From an uncultured Methanobrevibacter sp. (lineage in GTDB: Archaea > Methanobacteriota > Methanobacteria > Methanobacteriales > Methanobacteriaceae), in assembly GCF_902788255.1 (NCBI RefSeq), contig NZ_CADAJR010000022.1, forward strand, positions 1 to 42,020: a stretch of 42,020 nucleotides of DNA. Direction: 5' to 3'. Made by a program: the position numbers and the translations under genes. Positions 8,515 through 18,221 of this stretch are shown one piece after another. The notes beneath the pieces are model-generated. The model was given only the letters and a program-made list of their open reading frames with translations, searched no databases and was not told the DNA's origin. The stretch's first letter is position 1. Each line of letters starts with the position of its first letter.

Positions 8515-9759
8515 ATGGCTAGCGTATCATCAAAAGAATTATATGAATTTAAAAAGACAATAAAAGAATTATCAAATAAAAGAGGCAGAGGTACCGAGCT
8601 TGTTTCCGTTTACATTCCACCATCAAAGCAACTGAGTGATGTTGGTAAGCACATGAGAGATGAAATGGGTCAGAGTGCTAACATCAAGAGTAAACAAACA
8701 AGGAAAAATGTACAGTCTGCAATTGCGGTTATTTTGGAAAGTATCAAGTTATACAGACAACCTCCTGAAAACGGTTTGGTATTGTTTGTGGGTATGATTC
8801 CTAAAGGAGGTCCGGGTACAGAAAAGATGGAAAAATATGTTCTCGAACCACCTGAACCTGTCCAGACCTATTGGTATAAGTGTAACAATGAGTTCTTCCT
8901 CGAGCCATTGGAGTACATGATTGAGGAGCATGACGTTTACGGTGTTGCCGTTATCGACAGAAACGAAGCTACCTACGGTACTTTAAAAGGTAAAAAGGAA
9001 ACAATTCTTGGACATTTAACCAGTGGTGTTCCGGGTAAGCATAAGGCAGGGGGTCAATCCCAAAGAAGGTTTGACCGTGTTATTGAGGATCTTGCTCACC
9101 AATTCCTTAAACGTATCGGGGAACATATGAATGAGGCATATCTTCCTCTCAAGGACGATTTGAAAGGTATCATTCTCGGTGGACCTGGTTTTACCAAAAA
9201 AGATTTCTATGATGGGGATTACCTTCAGTATGAACTCAAAGACAAGGTCATATCCATTGTTGACACATCATACACCGGTGAGGAAGGTATTCGTGAGGTA
9301 ATTACAAAATCCGCTGATGATTTGGAAAACCTTGACGTAATGCATGAGAAGAAACTCGTTCAAAGGTTCATCAAGGAACTTATCAAGGAGAAAGGCCTTG
9401 CTTCCTATGGTGAGGATGAGGTCAGAAGAAACCTCATTATGGGTGCGGTTGATGTGTTGCTTTTATCCGAAGACCTCTCAAGCATGCGTAAGAAATTCGT
9501 TTGCCAGGGATGCGGTCATGAGGAAAACATCACTGTCAAGTCCCAGGCTGAAGCCGACAACCTTCACAAAAAATGCCCTAACTGTGGTGAAAATTTAAAA
9601 GAACAGGAATCCATTGATTTGGATGATGAGTTTGTTGAACTTGCTGAAGAGATGAATACTGATGTTGAGTTCATTTCTACTGAAACTGAAGAGGGTATGC
9701 AAATATTCAGAGCTTTCGGTGGAATAGCTGCAGTCTTAAGGTATTATGTTGATTACTGA
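8515..9759 (+). CDS. prf1: Peptide chain release factor aRF1
   Basis: Recognises all three stop codons and releases the nascent peptide at the ribosome. Length (414 residues) matches archaeal aRF1/eRF1. Visible features: the NIKS stop-codon recognition motif at about residues 56-59, the GGQ peptidyl-release motif at about 178-180 (inside [13 protein letters not shown]), and a zinc ribbon CQGC...CPNC at about 329-355 in domain 3. The ATG at 8515 follows GGGATAAC, a weak ribosome binding site, and a TATA-like sequence about 40 bases upstream. Its last 7 bases overlap the end of a small convergent gene. Confidence 0.97.
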   Translation: MASVSSKELYEFKKTIKELSNKRGRGTELVSVYIPPSKQLSDVGKHMRDEMGQSANIKSKQTRKNVQSAIAVILESIKLYRQPPENGLVLFVGMIPKGGPGTEKMEKYVLEPPEPVQTYWYKCNNEFFLEPLEYMIEEHDVYGVAVIDRNEATYGTLKGKKETILGHLTSGVPGKHKAGGQSQRRFDRVIEDLAHQFLKRIGEHMNEAYLPLKDDLKGIILGGPGFTKKDFYDGDYLQYELKDKVISIVDTSYTGEEGIREVITKSADDLENLDVMHEKKLVQRFIKELIKEKGLASYGEDEVRRNLIMGAVDVLLLSEDLSSMRKKFVCQGCGHEENITVKSQAEADNLHKKCPNCGENLKEQESIDLDDEFVELAEEMNTDVEFISTETEEGMQIFRAFGGIAAVLRYYVDY

Positions 9760-9992
9760 TTGTAACACTTTGGAGACTTGTCCAAATGTGTTATGATATC
9801 ACTTTTTCTTTTTTCTTTTTTTGTATAAAATTTGTTTAATCCTTCTTCCTGTCTGATCTGGTTGATTAATTGGAAAAAAATTTGTTTTGGCACAGTCTTT
9901 TCTTTATTCAATTCCACATAGAGTGAGTGCATGTTCCTATTTTTTGCAAGGTAGTTCTCCTTTAGGTTTTGATATTGACTTTTGGAAATCAT
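9753..9992 (-). CDS. Small basic protein of unknown function, leaderless
   Basis: A 79-residue, lysine-rich protein (starts [17 protein letters not shown]) with a central helical segment [19 protein letters not shown] followed by a KKEKRK cluster. I do not recognise a family. That it is real is supported by a TATA box (TTATATAAA on either strand, 10011-10019) placed about 25 bases before the ATG, so that the transcript would begin at the start codon, and by codon use like its neighbours. The basic tail could bind nucleic acid, which is a guess. Confidence 0.55.
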   Translation of the reverse strand: MISKSQYQNLKENYLAKNRNMHSLYVELNKEKTVPKQIFFQLINQIRQEEGLNKFYTKKEKRKSDIITHLDKSPKCYNQ

Positions 9993-10010
9993 AATTTTTT
10001 ACCATTTTGT

Positions 10011-10018
10011 TTATATAA
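10011..10018 (-). promoter_or_regulatory. TATA box for the small leaderless gene
   Basis: TTATATAA at 10011-10018 reads as a TATA box on the minus strand and lies about 22-25 bases before the ATG at 9992. No ribosome binding site is present, in keeping with leaderless translation. Confidence 0.45.
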
Positions 10019-10205
10019 ATTAAAAATTTGATGTATTTTTAATATTAATATGTTAATTATGGTATATAAAAGAATAGGCCTTTTTATTTTTGATATAATT
10101 TTGTTTAAAGTATTTTGTCATTATACATTTTTTGTTCGGATTTTTCAGAGGGTCAAGTATTTTTTTCGAACATTTTGATTTTTCAACCTTCGGAAACATT
10201 TTGGT

Positions 10206-10219
10206 GGAAATGGTTTTCC
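10206..10219. promoter_or_regulatory. Possible NrpR-type operator (GGAA-N6-TTCC) far upstream of gdhA
   Basis: GGAAATGGTTTTCC matches the GGAA-N6-TTCC form described for the nitrogen repressor NrpR in Methanococcus. It lies inside an imperfect hairpin (TCGGAAA...TTTTCCGA, 10190-10221). It is about 260 bases before the gdhA start and not next to the proximal TATA box, which weakens the case. It could regulate a transcript from the distal promoter at 10058-10069. Confidence 0.3.
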
Positions 10220-10433
10220 GACATTTGTTTATGATTTGTGAATTTTTATTGTTAATTGTAGAAAATTTTTAAAAAACACTTAAAAATATAATAGGGTTTT
10301 CTTAATTTTTGTATAATGTGTATAATATTTTTCTTAATTTTTATGAATAATATTAATTAATTTTAACTAAAAATTGAATAATATTTAAATATGATAAGAT
10401 GCAAATAATTAACTATATTGTTAAAACTTTAAT

Positions 10434-11815
<1,382 letters not shown>

Positions 11816-11842
11816 ATTTCCTTGTTTCTTTTAGTTTTAACG

Positions 11843-11886
11843 GCTAATAATTAGTTATATAATTATTAGCAAATTCTTATTTTTTT
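11843..11886 (+). terminator. gdhA terminator
   Basis: A perfect 11-bp inverted repeat, GCTAATAATTA (11843-11853) and TAATTATTAGC (11860-11870), with a 6-nt loop, is followed by a T-rich run (11876-11886). It lies 28 bases after the gdhA stop. Confidence 0.6.
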
Positions 11887-11945
11887 CAGATACTTGCTAT
11901 AATTAAAGAATTTTTTATTTAATTTTAAAAAGAAAAAGTGTAAAT

Positions 11946-11977
11946 TAACATCAACCTGACGGTCAATGTTATTTTTT
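11946..11977. terminator. Possible bidirectional terminator between gdhA and the SDR remnant
   Basis: TAACAT-CA-ACC (11946-11956) pairs with GGT-CA-ATGTTA (11961-11971), with a CA/CA internal loop and TGAC loop. Six T follow on the plus strand and an A-rich stretch precedes it, giving a T-rich tail on the minus strand as well. It separates two convergent genes. Confidence 0.4.
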
Positions 11978-11981
11978 AAAT

Positions 11982-12743
11982 CTATTGAAGTTCTAATGAG
12001 TATCTTCCGCTTGACAGTGAAGCTATTACTCCACCATCAACCAATAAGTCAATTCCGGTAATGAATGATGAATCATCATTTAATAGGAATTCTGCGGCTC
12101 TTGCAATTTCTTCTGATGTTCCCACTCTTTTTGCAGGGGAAGAATTGATCATTTCCTGATATGCATCTCCTGCTGATGCAAATTCATCATAAGCAAGTGG
12201 AGTGACAATTATTCCAGGTGAGATGGAGTTTATCCTGGCGCCTCTGTCTGCCCATGTTGTTGCGGCTGCGGTTCTGACTTTCAGATGGTTTGCTCTTTTT
12301 GCAACCACATATGCAACACCTGAGTTGACCATTGCATCATTTTTAATGAAATCCAAATCTTTTAACTCATCAGTTGATGCTAATGCGATTTGATTTTCTA
12401 TTTCTGCCGGAATGTCCATCATGTATCCGGTTTGGCTTGATATGATGAGTCCCGCACCACCTTTGGCCATGTATTTTCCGAATATGTCTATTGCAACTGA
12501 TGTTGCAACAAGATCAAGGTTTATGATATGTTCTGGGCTTGCCTGGTTTGGTGATGCGCCTGCAGTGTGTATGTAATATTTTATGTCTCCAAGTTCACTG
12601 GCTTTTTTAGCAAAAGCTTCAATGGATTCCGCATTGTATTTTGTCAATAACGTTGGTGGAAGTTCCAATCTGTCAAATTTGGGATCTTTCATAGTTCCTA
12701 CTGCAATAGGAGTTTTTGTAATATGGGCGATTATATGGTTCAT
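11982..12743 (-). pseudogene. SDR family oxidoreductase, N-terminus missing
   Basis: A short-chain dehydrogenase/reductase. From about residue 37 (base 12635 downwards) the protein is a good SDR: NAESIEAFAKKASELG, HTAGASPNQASPEHI, YVVAKRANHLKVR (catalytic Y-x-x-x-K), NSISPGIIVTP, and the C-terminal FLLNDDSSFITGIDLLVDGG. The TGxxxGxG dinucleotide-binding strand that should open the protein is absent. The first 36 residues of the open frame are instead the antisense of the symporter gene that reads the other way. About 60 family residues are therefore lost. The gene is broken at the same point as its neighbour, so loss of function is likely. The alternative is a join made in assembly. Confidence 0.65.
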
Positions 12744-13704
12744 ATCTCACAGGGACTTAAACGAGGGAATCGGTAAAATTTCAAGGATTCTAATACCTGC
12801 ATTATTTGTTCTCATGGCAGGAATTGTAATCTATGCATTTACTCTGCCTGGAGCCGGCGTCGGCATTCAAGCATTGCTGCAACCGGACTGGACCAAATTA
12901 ACCGACATCAATATTTGGCTTGCGGCATTTTCCCAGATTCTTTTCTCATTGAGTATGGGTCAGGCAATTGCGTTAACTTATGCCAGTTACCTGCCTGAAG
13001 ACTCAAAGATAATCGACAATGTGCTGCTGGTTGTTTTTGCAAATTCGGCATTTGAGGTTTTCACTGCATTTGGAATATTTTCAATTTTGGGGTTCATGTC
13101 ATCTACAACAGGAATTCCAATGGTTCAGCTGGTTAGTGAGGGTACCGGACTGATATTTATTGTTTTCCCAACAATTTTCAATGTAATGGGTTCGATAGGG
13201 CATGTCTTGGCACCCTTGCTGTTTTTGGCAATATTGTTTGCAGGAATCACATCTGCCGTTGGAATAATAGAACCTATGGTAAGTTCAACAGAAGAAAAAT
13301 TGAATTGGTCACGTAAGAAAACCGTAACATTTCTTTCAGTAATAGGCTGTGCACTTTCATTAATTTTTACAACAGGAATCAGCAGTTATCTTCTTGATGT
13401 TGTTGACACTTTTGTGAATGAGTTTGGAATAATGTTATTAATTGTGATTCAATGTATCATCTTCACATGGTTATATGATGTTGATTTGTTGATAGCTAAA
13501 CTCAATGAAAACAGCCGATTCAAAATAGGTAGAACCTGGAAACTCATAGTTAAATATGTCCTGCCTTGCTTTTTAATGATGATATGGTTGATTGGAATAT
13601 ATAATCTATTTATTGAGATAAATACTTTTGAAATGATGGTATATATTATTATAATGGTTGTAATTCTTCTGTTTAGTGGAATTCTAACTAAGATTAAAGG
13701 ATGA
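12583..13704 (+). pseudogene. NSS-family sodium-dependent symporter, N-terminal third missing
   Basis: A neurotransmitter:sodium symporter family transporter (amino acid or similar substrate). Family-like sequence begins at about 12636 (FVNNVGG...LGSFIVPTAIGVFVIWAII, the TM5 region) and continues through GIGKISRILIPALF, YAFTLPGAGVGIQALLQPDW and the remaining helices to a normal C-terminus. TM1-TM4, which carry much of the Na+ and substrate site, are absent. Bases 12583-12635 of the open frame are only the antisense of the SDR gene, and no ribosome binding site supports a start there. Family members run about 440-510 residues; only about 355 remain. Probably non-functional. Confidence 0.65.
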
Positions 13705-13840
13705 TTTTCATTGGGGGTTTCATCATTCTATTTTTTTTTAAATGATTCACTTGTACTTTTCTATACTAATCTGATAATTTTTTCTATAATAATAGTAAAC
13801 GTTCAAATTAGTCTACATATTTCCATGTTTTTCAAAACAT

Positions 13841-13848
13841 TTATATAT
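13841..13848 (+). promoter_or_regulatory. glnA TATA box
   Basis: TTATATAT at 13841-13848 would start transcription near 13868-13872, inside the operator described next, leaving a leader of about 115 bases before the glnA ATG. Confidence 0.55.
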
Positions 13849-13871
13849 TCTATTGTCAATATTTAGTAGTA

Positions 13872-13889
13872 GGAAGGAAACTTCCTTCC
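13872..13889. promoter_or_regulatory. Double NrpR-like operator in front of glnA
   Basis: The 18-base palindrome has arms GGAAGGAA (13872-13879) and TTCCTTCC (13882-13889) around AC. It contains two overlapping copies of GGAA-N6-TTCC (13872-13885 and 13876-13889), the operator form of the nitrogen repressor NrpR in Methanococcus. It overlaps the predicted transcription start of glnA, so bound repressor would block initiation. Outer arms AATATTTAGT (13858-13867) and ACTAAATATT (13891-13900) extend the dyad. That NrpR is the ligand is inferred from the motif and the target gene. Confidence 0.6.
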
Positions 13890-13985
13890 GACTAAATATT
13901 TTATTGAAATAATTTAGTCAAAATGGTTTTCCATTTTTCCAATTTTTCAGTAAAATGGAAAAAATACTCAAAGGGATGTGAAAAA

Positions 13986-15323
13986 ATGTCCACAAAAGAC
14001 AAAAAATTAGACCAAATTATAAAAACAATCGATGAAAATGATATAAAATTTTTAAAACTACAATTTTCAGACCTACATGGACTACCGAAAAGCATGGCAG
14101 TACCACTCAAAAAAGCAGACGACGTTGAAGACATAGTAAATGACGGATTATTATTTGACGGATCATCCGTTGCAGGACTTGCTTCAATTAACGACAGTGA
14201 CTTACTGGCAAAACCAGATATTGACACCTTTTCAACAATACCATGGAGACCTGAAGTAAAAGGTACTAGTAGATTTATTTGTGACATTTTCACAACAGAA
14301 GGAAAACCATATGATGGAGACCCAAGGGGAATACTTAAAAAATCATTAAAATTAGCAGAAAAAAGAGGATACCAGTTCAACATGGGTCCTGAACCAGAAT
14401 TTTTTATTATAACAAAAGATGAAAACGGCAATTACGTGCCTGCGGATGAGGCTGAATACTTCGATGTTGAACCATTAGACAAAGGTACCGATATCAGAAG
14501 GGAAATCGTATTAGGTTTAGAGAAACTTGACTTCGATGTGGAAGTAAGCCACCACGAAGTGGCTGCAGGTCAGCATGAAGTGGACTTCAAGTATGCAGAT
14601 GCATTAAAAACAGCAGATGCAGTAATTACATTTAAAGAAGCAGTAAAAGCTGTAGTCAACAACCTCGGTTTCAAAGCAACATTCATGCCAAAACCTTTCC
14701 TTGGAATCAACGGAAGTGGTATGCACTGTAACCAAAGTCTATTTAAAGATGGGGAAAACATATTCTACGACCCAGACACTGAGACTCAAATTTCACAGGA
14801 AGCATTATACTTCATTGGAGGATTATTAAAACATGCTCCTGCATTATCATCAATCTTGTCTCCAACAGTAAACTCATACAAACGTCTCGTGCCAGGTTAT
14901 GAAGCACCATGCTACATTGCTTACGGATTTAAAAACAGGTCAACATTACTAAGAATTCCTGCATCCCGTGGATTAGGAACAAGAATCGAATGCAGATCCG
15001 CTGACCCATCATGTAATCCATACCTTGCATTTGCAGTGCTTCTTGAAGCAGGATTGGACGGTATGGACAATAAAATAGATCCTGGTGAACCTACTGAAGA
15101 GAACCTCTTTGCATTTTCTGAAGATGAAATTGCAGAAAAAGGAATAAACAGTTTACCGACAAGTCTCTGGGAAGCATACCATGCATTAGAGAAAGATGAA
15201 GTAGTTAAAGATGCTTTAGGAGAAAAAGTATTCAATCAATTCTACAATATCAAAAGAGCGGAATGGGATGCTTACAGAATACAGGTATTCGACTATGAAA
15301 GAGATGAGTACCTGAATGTTTAG
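13986..15323 (+). CDS. glnA: Glutamine synthetase, type I (GSI-alpha)
   Basis: Makes glutamine from glutamate, ammonium and ATP; dodecameric cytoplasmic enzyme. The 445-residue length is typical of GSI. Motifs: [26 protein letters not shown], the [20 protein letters not shown] region and [16 protein letters not shown]. The segment where GSI-beta enzymes carry the adenylylated tyrosine (NLY) reads NLFAFSEDE here, so control by adenylylation is not expected, as in other GSI-alpha enzymes. The ATG at 13986 is chosen because homology starts there and GGGATGTG precedes it; an in-frame ATG at 13923 lies in the structured leader. An NrpR-like operator overlaps the promoter. Confidence 0.96.
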   Translation: MSTKDKKLDQIIKTIDENDIKFLKLQFSDLHGLPKSMAVPLKKADDVEDIVNDGLLFDGSSVAGLASINDSDLLAKPDIDTFSTIPWRPEVKGTSRFICDIFTTEGKPYDGDPRGILKKSLKLAEKRGYQFNMGPEPEFFIITKDENGNYVPADEAEYFDVEPLDKGTDIRREIVLGLEKLDFDVEVSHHEVAAGQHEVDFKYADALKTADAVITFKEAVKAVVNNLGFKATFMPKPFLGINGSGMHCNQSLFKDGENIFYDPDTETQISQEALYFIGGLLKHAPALSSILSPTVNSYKRLVPGYEAPCYIAYGFKNRSTLLRIPASRGLGTRIECRSADPSCNPYLAFAVLLEAGLDGMDNKIDPGEPTEENLFAFSEDEIAEKGINSLPTSLWEAYHALEKDEVVKDALGEKVFNQFYNIKRAEWDAYRIQVFDYERDEYLNV

Positions 15324-15345
15324 ATTATTTCTTTGAGTATATTGG

Positions 15346-15367
15346 CGGTCAATCATTTATTTGACCG
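15346..15367 (+). terminator. Stem-loop after glnA
   Basis: CGGTCAA (15346-15352) pairs with TTGACCG (15361-15367); outer ATTG/CAAT bases extend the stem to 12 positions with one mismatch. It starts 19 bases after the glnA stop codon. A strong T-run is lacking, so terminator function is only likely. Confidence 0.4.
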
Positions 15368-15432
15368 TCAATTAATTTAAACTTTCAGAGATTGATGAAA
15401 CTTATTTGAAATTATAAATTATATTTTTAAAA

Positions 15433-15541
15433 GGCATATGATGTAATTTATTAGGCATATAGTATAACTTTTCAAGATTTTTATTTATTAAATGGCATAT
15501 GGTACAATTTTAATCATTATTAAAGGCATATGATGATATTC
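15433..15541 (+). repeat. Four phased GGCATAT direct repeats upstream of the glutamate synthase operon
   Basis: Four copies of a roughly 17-base element begin at 15433 (GGCATATGATGTAATTT), 15454 (GGCATATAGTATAACTT), 15494 (GGCATATGGTACAATTT) and 15525 (GGCATATGATGATATTC). Start-to-start distances are 21, 40 and 31 bases, close to 2, 4 and 3 turns of B-DNA, so all copies face the same side of the helix. They occupy the 110 bases before the ribosome binding site of the first operon gene. AT-rich TATA candidates lie at about 15410-15428 and 15480-15488, so the repeats may be partly in the promoter and partly in the leader. A regulator array is inferred. Confidence 0.6.
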
Positions 15542-15564
15542 CCAATTTTGGAGGTGTAGAAAAA

Positions 15565-16482
15565 ATGTGTGGAATAGCAGGTGTAATATACAAGGACAAA
15601 AAAACTCACCCGATAGGCGAATCATTAACCTCAATGCTTGAATCATTACAACACAGGGGTCCGGATTCAGCAGGTTATGCATTATATGGGAGTTTAGATT
15701 TCCCTGATAACTATTATCAGTTAAACATTCAAGTTGAAAGGAAAAGAGGCACATTAGAAAATTTAAAATCATTGTTAAATCAGATTACACAGGTATTTGA
15801 AGAGCAACTAGTTGAGTCTGTAGGGGATTCAGATGTATATAAGTGTAAAATTGCATTGGATGAGTATTCCCTTTTAAAACCATGCATAGAGGAGATTGAT
15901 GAGCTGGATAATGTAAGGGTCATCAACGGTTCCCATTCTTTTGAAATGATAAAGGATGTTGGAAAAGTAAAAGACATCGCCCAACGTTTTGATGTTTCAA
16001 GCAGGATGGGAACACATGGAATCGGACATACACGTTTTGCAACCGAAAGCGGAGTGGATCGCTACCATGCACACCCTTATCAAAGCTATATTATTCCGGA
16101 TATCACTGTTGTCCATAACGGTCAAATCACCAACTACTGGAAAATCAGGGATCCACTAGAGCGCAAAGGCCATACTTTTGAATCATTCAACGATACAGAG
16201 TGCATCGTTCATTATATGGCAGACAAACTTAATGAAGGATATAAACTGGAAGAGGCACTGGAGCAGGCAGTGATCGATTTGGATGGACCGTTTTCAATAT
16301 TGGTGGGAACACCTAACGGTATAGGCATTGCAAAGGACAAGCTTGGTTTAAGGCCAGGGGTAATGGTGGAAACTGAAGATATTTTTGCAGTTGCTTCAGA
16401 GGAAATGGCATTGCATGATGTTACAGATTCAGATGAGATTGAACAAATTGCTCCTGGCGAAACAAGGGCTTACACAATATAG
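15565..16482 (+). CDS. Glutamate synthase amidotransferase subunit (class II glutaminase domain)
   Basis: Hydrolyses glutamine and passes ammonia to the synthase subunit. This is the stand-alone archaeal form of the N-terminal GltB domain. Cys2 (MCGIAGVIYKDK) is the Ntn-type nucleophile; further class II amidotransferase motifs are LQHRGPDSAGYAL, GIGHTRFAT, VHNGQITNYW and the NDTECIVHYM helix, then DGPFSILVG and LGLRPGVM. The length is 305 residues. GGAGGTG lies just upstream of the ATG. It is the first gene of a five-gene plus-strand operon, six or so bases before the GXGXG gene. Similar to PurF glutaminase, but the neighbours fix the glutamate synthase assignment. Confidence 0.9.
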   Translation: MCGIAGVIYKDKKTHPIGESLTSMLESLQHRGPDSAGYALYGSLDFPDNYYQLNIQVERKRGTLENLKSLLNQITQVFEEQLVESVGDSDVYKCKIALDEYSLLKPCIEEIDELDNVRVINGSHSFEMIKDVGKVKDIAQRFDVSSRMGTHGIGHTRFATESGVDRYHAHPYQSYIIPDITVVHNGQITNYWKIRDPLERKGHTFESFNDTECIVHYMADKLNEGYKLEEALEQAVIDLDGPFSILVGTPNGIGIAKDKLGLRPGVMVETEDIFAVASEEMALHDVTDSDEIEQIAPGETRAYTI

Positions 16483-16493
16483 GGGGATTGTTC

Positions 16494-17147
16494 ATGGATG
16501 AATATGTTATTGATGCTAAAGAAATGGATGTAAAGGAGTTAAACCGTACCATAAAACAACATGCAATCTCTAATGATAAACTCATTATTGACAATCCAGA
16601 ATCAGAGCATAATATCTGTGCAGGTTTAAGCGAAGATGTTGATATTGAAATTAACGGTTCTGCAGGCTATTTTGTTGGAACAATGGTTAATGGTCCAAGA
16701 ATACACATCACAGGTAATGCAGGCTGGTTTGCCGGAGACAACATGACTGAGGGTGAACTGATCATTGAAGGTACCGCAGGTGACGGTGCAGGACAGGGCA
16801 TCTATGGCGGAACCGTAATTGTTAAAGGAAACACCGGTTCAAGAACTGGGGGAATCATGAAAGGCGGAACCGTGATAATCGGTGGTAACAGTGGTTATAT
16901 GACCGGGCTGCTCATGATGGGCGGTAGACTAATAATCCTGGGCGATGTAACCGATGATGTTGGTGAATCAATCATGAGAGGAACAATATTTGTTCTTGGA
17001 GACGTTAAAAGCTTAGGAAAAAATGCGGTTATGCAAGAAACCACTCCCGAAGATTTGAATGAGTTAAAAGAAATTTTAACCGAATATGGTTTTGACCTAA
17101 CCGATGAGAATTATACAAGTTTCAAAAAAATCGTTAATATGCAATAG
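16494..17147 (+). CDS. Glutamate synthase GXGXG-domain subunit (GltB C-terminal domain)
   Basis: A right-handed beta-helix protein corresponding to the C-terminal domain of GltB, here a separate 217-residue subunit; the same fold occurs in FwdC of formylmethanofuran dehydrogenase. It shows repeated GxGxG-like turns: GNAGWFAGDNM, GTAGDGAGQGIYGG, GNTGSRTGGIMKGG and GNSGYMTGLLMMGG. In glutamate synthase it is structural and helps connect the glutaminase and synthase sites. The ATG at 16494 is favoured over a TTG at 16488 because the GGGGG ribosome binding site (16482-16486) is then 7 bases away. Twelve bases separate it from the next gene start. Confidence 0.9.
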   Translation: MDEYVIDAKEMDVKELNRTIKQHAISNDKLIIDNPESEHNICAGLSEDVDIEINGSAGYFVGTMVNGPRIHITGNAGWFAGDNMTEGELIIEGTAGDGAGQGIYGGTVIVKGNTGSRTGGIMKGGTVIIGGNSGYMTGLLMMGGRLIILGDVTDDVGESIMRGTIFVLGDVKSLGKNAVMQETTPEDLNELKEILTEYGFDLTDENYTSFKKIVNMQ

Positions 17148-17159
17148 GAGCTAGTGAAA

Positions 17160-18221
17160 ATGAGTGAACGTAGAATAGCAATGGTTGGAACACCATGTGA
17201 GATTATGGCAGCATCCAAACTACAGTCATATACAGATAGCCCTATTGATGTTAAACTGGGTCTGTTTTGTATGGAGAACTTTTCATATAAATACTTCGTC
17301 AATCTCCTGAAGGAGTATGACTTGACAATGGATGATATTGATAAATTCAGGATTGAAAAGGGATTTGTGGACTTAACACTGAAAACCAAACAAACTGTTA
17401 AAATTCCCCTTTCCGTTGCCAAAAGGATAATCAGGAAAAACTGCAATATATGTGTTGAGTTAACCTCTGAAACCTCAGACATTTCAATTGGGTCAATCGG
17501 GTCAGAAGAGGGATGGTCCACATTGATTGTAAGAAGCAAAAAAGGCGCTGAAATCGTTGAGGGAGCATTAAAGCAGGAATTCATTGAATCTAAAGAATTC
17601 AGCGAATCACAATTCAAGCTGTTAAACAGAATTGCTGAGAGTAAAATAAACAAGAATCTTGAATATGTTGAAAGAAGGGAGTTTTTGGCAAGGCCTGTTT
17701 TATATCAAAGGGAAAAATCCGATGATTCAATTGCAAGTGAGATTTCCCAATCCCATTTCTTGGATTTGAAATCAAACGTCATCGATGTTGGAGCATGTGT
17801 ACTGTGTGGAGCATGCGAGTATGCATGTCCTGAAAATCTGATAAAAATCGATGATACAAAACCAATAATGAAAGGAGAATGTCCAGATGACTGTCATGCA
17901 TGCTTTGCAGTTTGTCCAAGAACATTCATACCGAAAGATTTGAGAAATGACAATTCAAAAGTAATTGGTGATTACATTAAAGTTCTTTCAGTCAAATCCC
18001 TGAAACATACTCAGGGTCAGGACGGTTCCATTGTCACCACATTACTCGATTATCTTCTCACTAATAAAATCGTAACTGATGCGCTCATTGTTGATAAGCA
18101 TGATCATTTGGCCTGGAAACCTTATGCAAAGATAACCAACGGTATTGATGAGGTTATTAAATCTGGAGGAACAAAATATTCTGTTTGTCCGGTATTTAAA
18201 GCATTAAGGGAGGTGGAATAA
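17160..18221 (+). CDS. FrhB/FdhB-family F420-dependent subunit, circularly permuted, with ferredoxin domain
   Basis: Predicted F420- and FAD-binding electron-input subunit. The canonical family order is N-half then C-half, often with an N-terminal ferredoxin. Here the C-half comes first (MVGTPCEIMAASKL, GLFCMENFSYK, CNIC, DISIGSIGSEEGWSTLIVRS; residues 1 to about 175), then a 2x[4Fe-4S] ferredoxin (CVLCGACEYACP, about 213; CPDDCHACFAVCP, about 240), then the N-half (DGSIVTTLLDYLL, WKPYAKI, SGGTKYSVCP; about 285-353). The cut falls in the loop before the VGTPC strand. The ATG at 17160 is 9 bases after AGGAG; a GTG at 17154 is too close. It ends in a one-base overlap with the synthase gene. Likely oxidises F420H2 for glutamate synthase. 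Confidence 0.82.
   Translation: MSERRIAMVGTPCEIMAASKLQSYTDSPIDVKLGLFCMENFSYKYFVNLLKEYDLTMDDIDKFRIEKGFVDLTLKTKQTVKIPLSVAKRIIRKNCNICVELTSETSDISIGSIGSEEGWSTLIVRSKKGAEIVEGALKQEFIESKEFSESQFKLLNRIAESKINKNLEYVERREFLARPVLYQREKSDDSIASEISQSHFLDLKSNVIDVGACVLCGACEYACPENLIKIDDTKPIMKGECPDDCHACFAVCPRTFIPKDLRNDNSKVIGDYIKVLSVKSLKHTQGQDGSIVTTLLDYLLTNKIVTDALIVDKHDHLAWKPYAKITNGIDEVIKSGGTKYSVCPVFKALREVE

Noticed and set aside
15433-15541. GGCATAT repeats as a CRISPR array
   Set aside because: The units are too short and the spacing too irregular; helical phasing fits regulator sites better.
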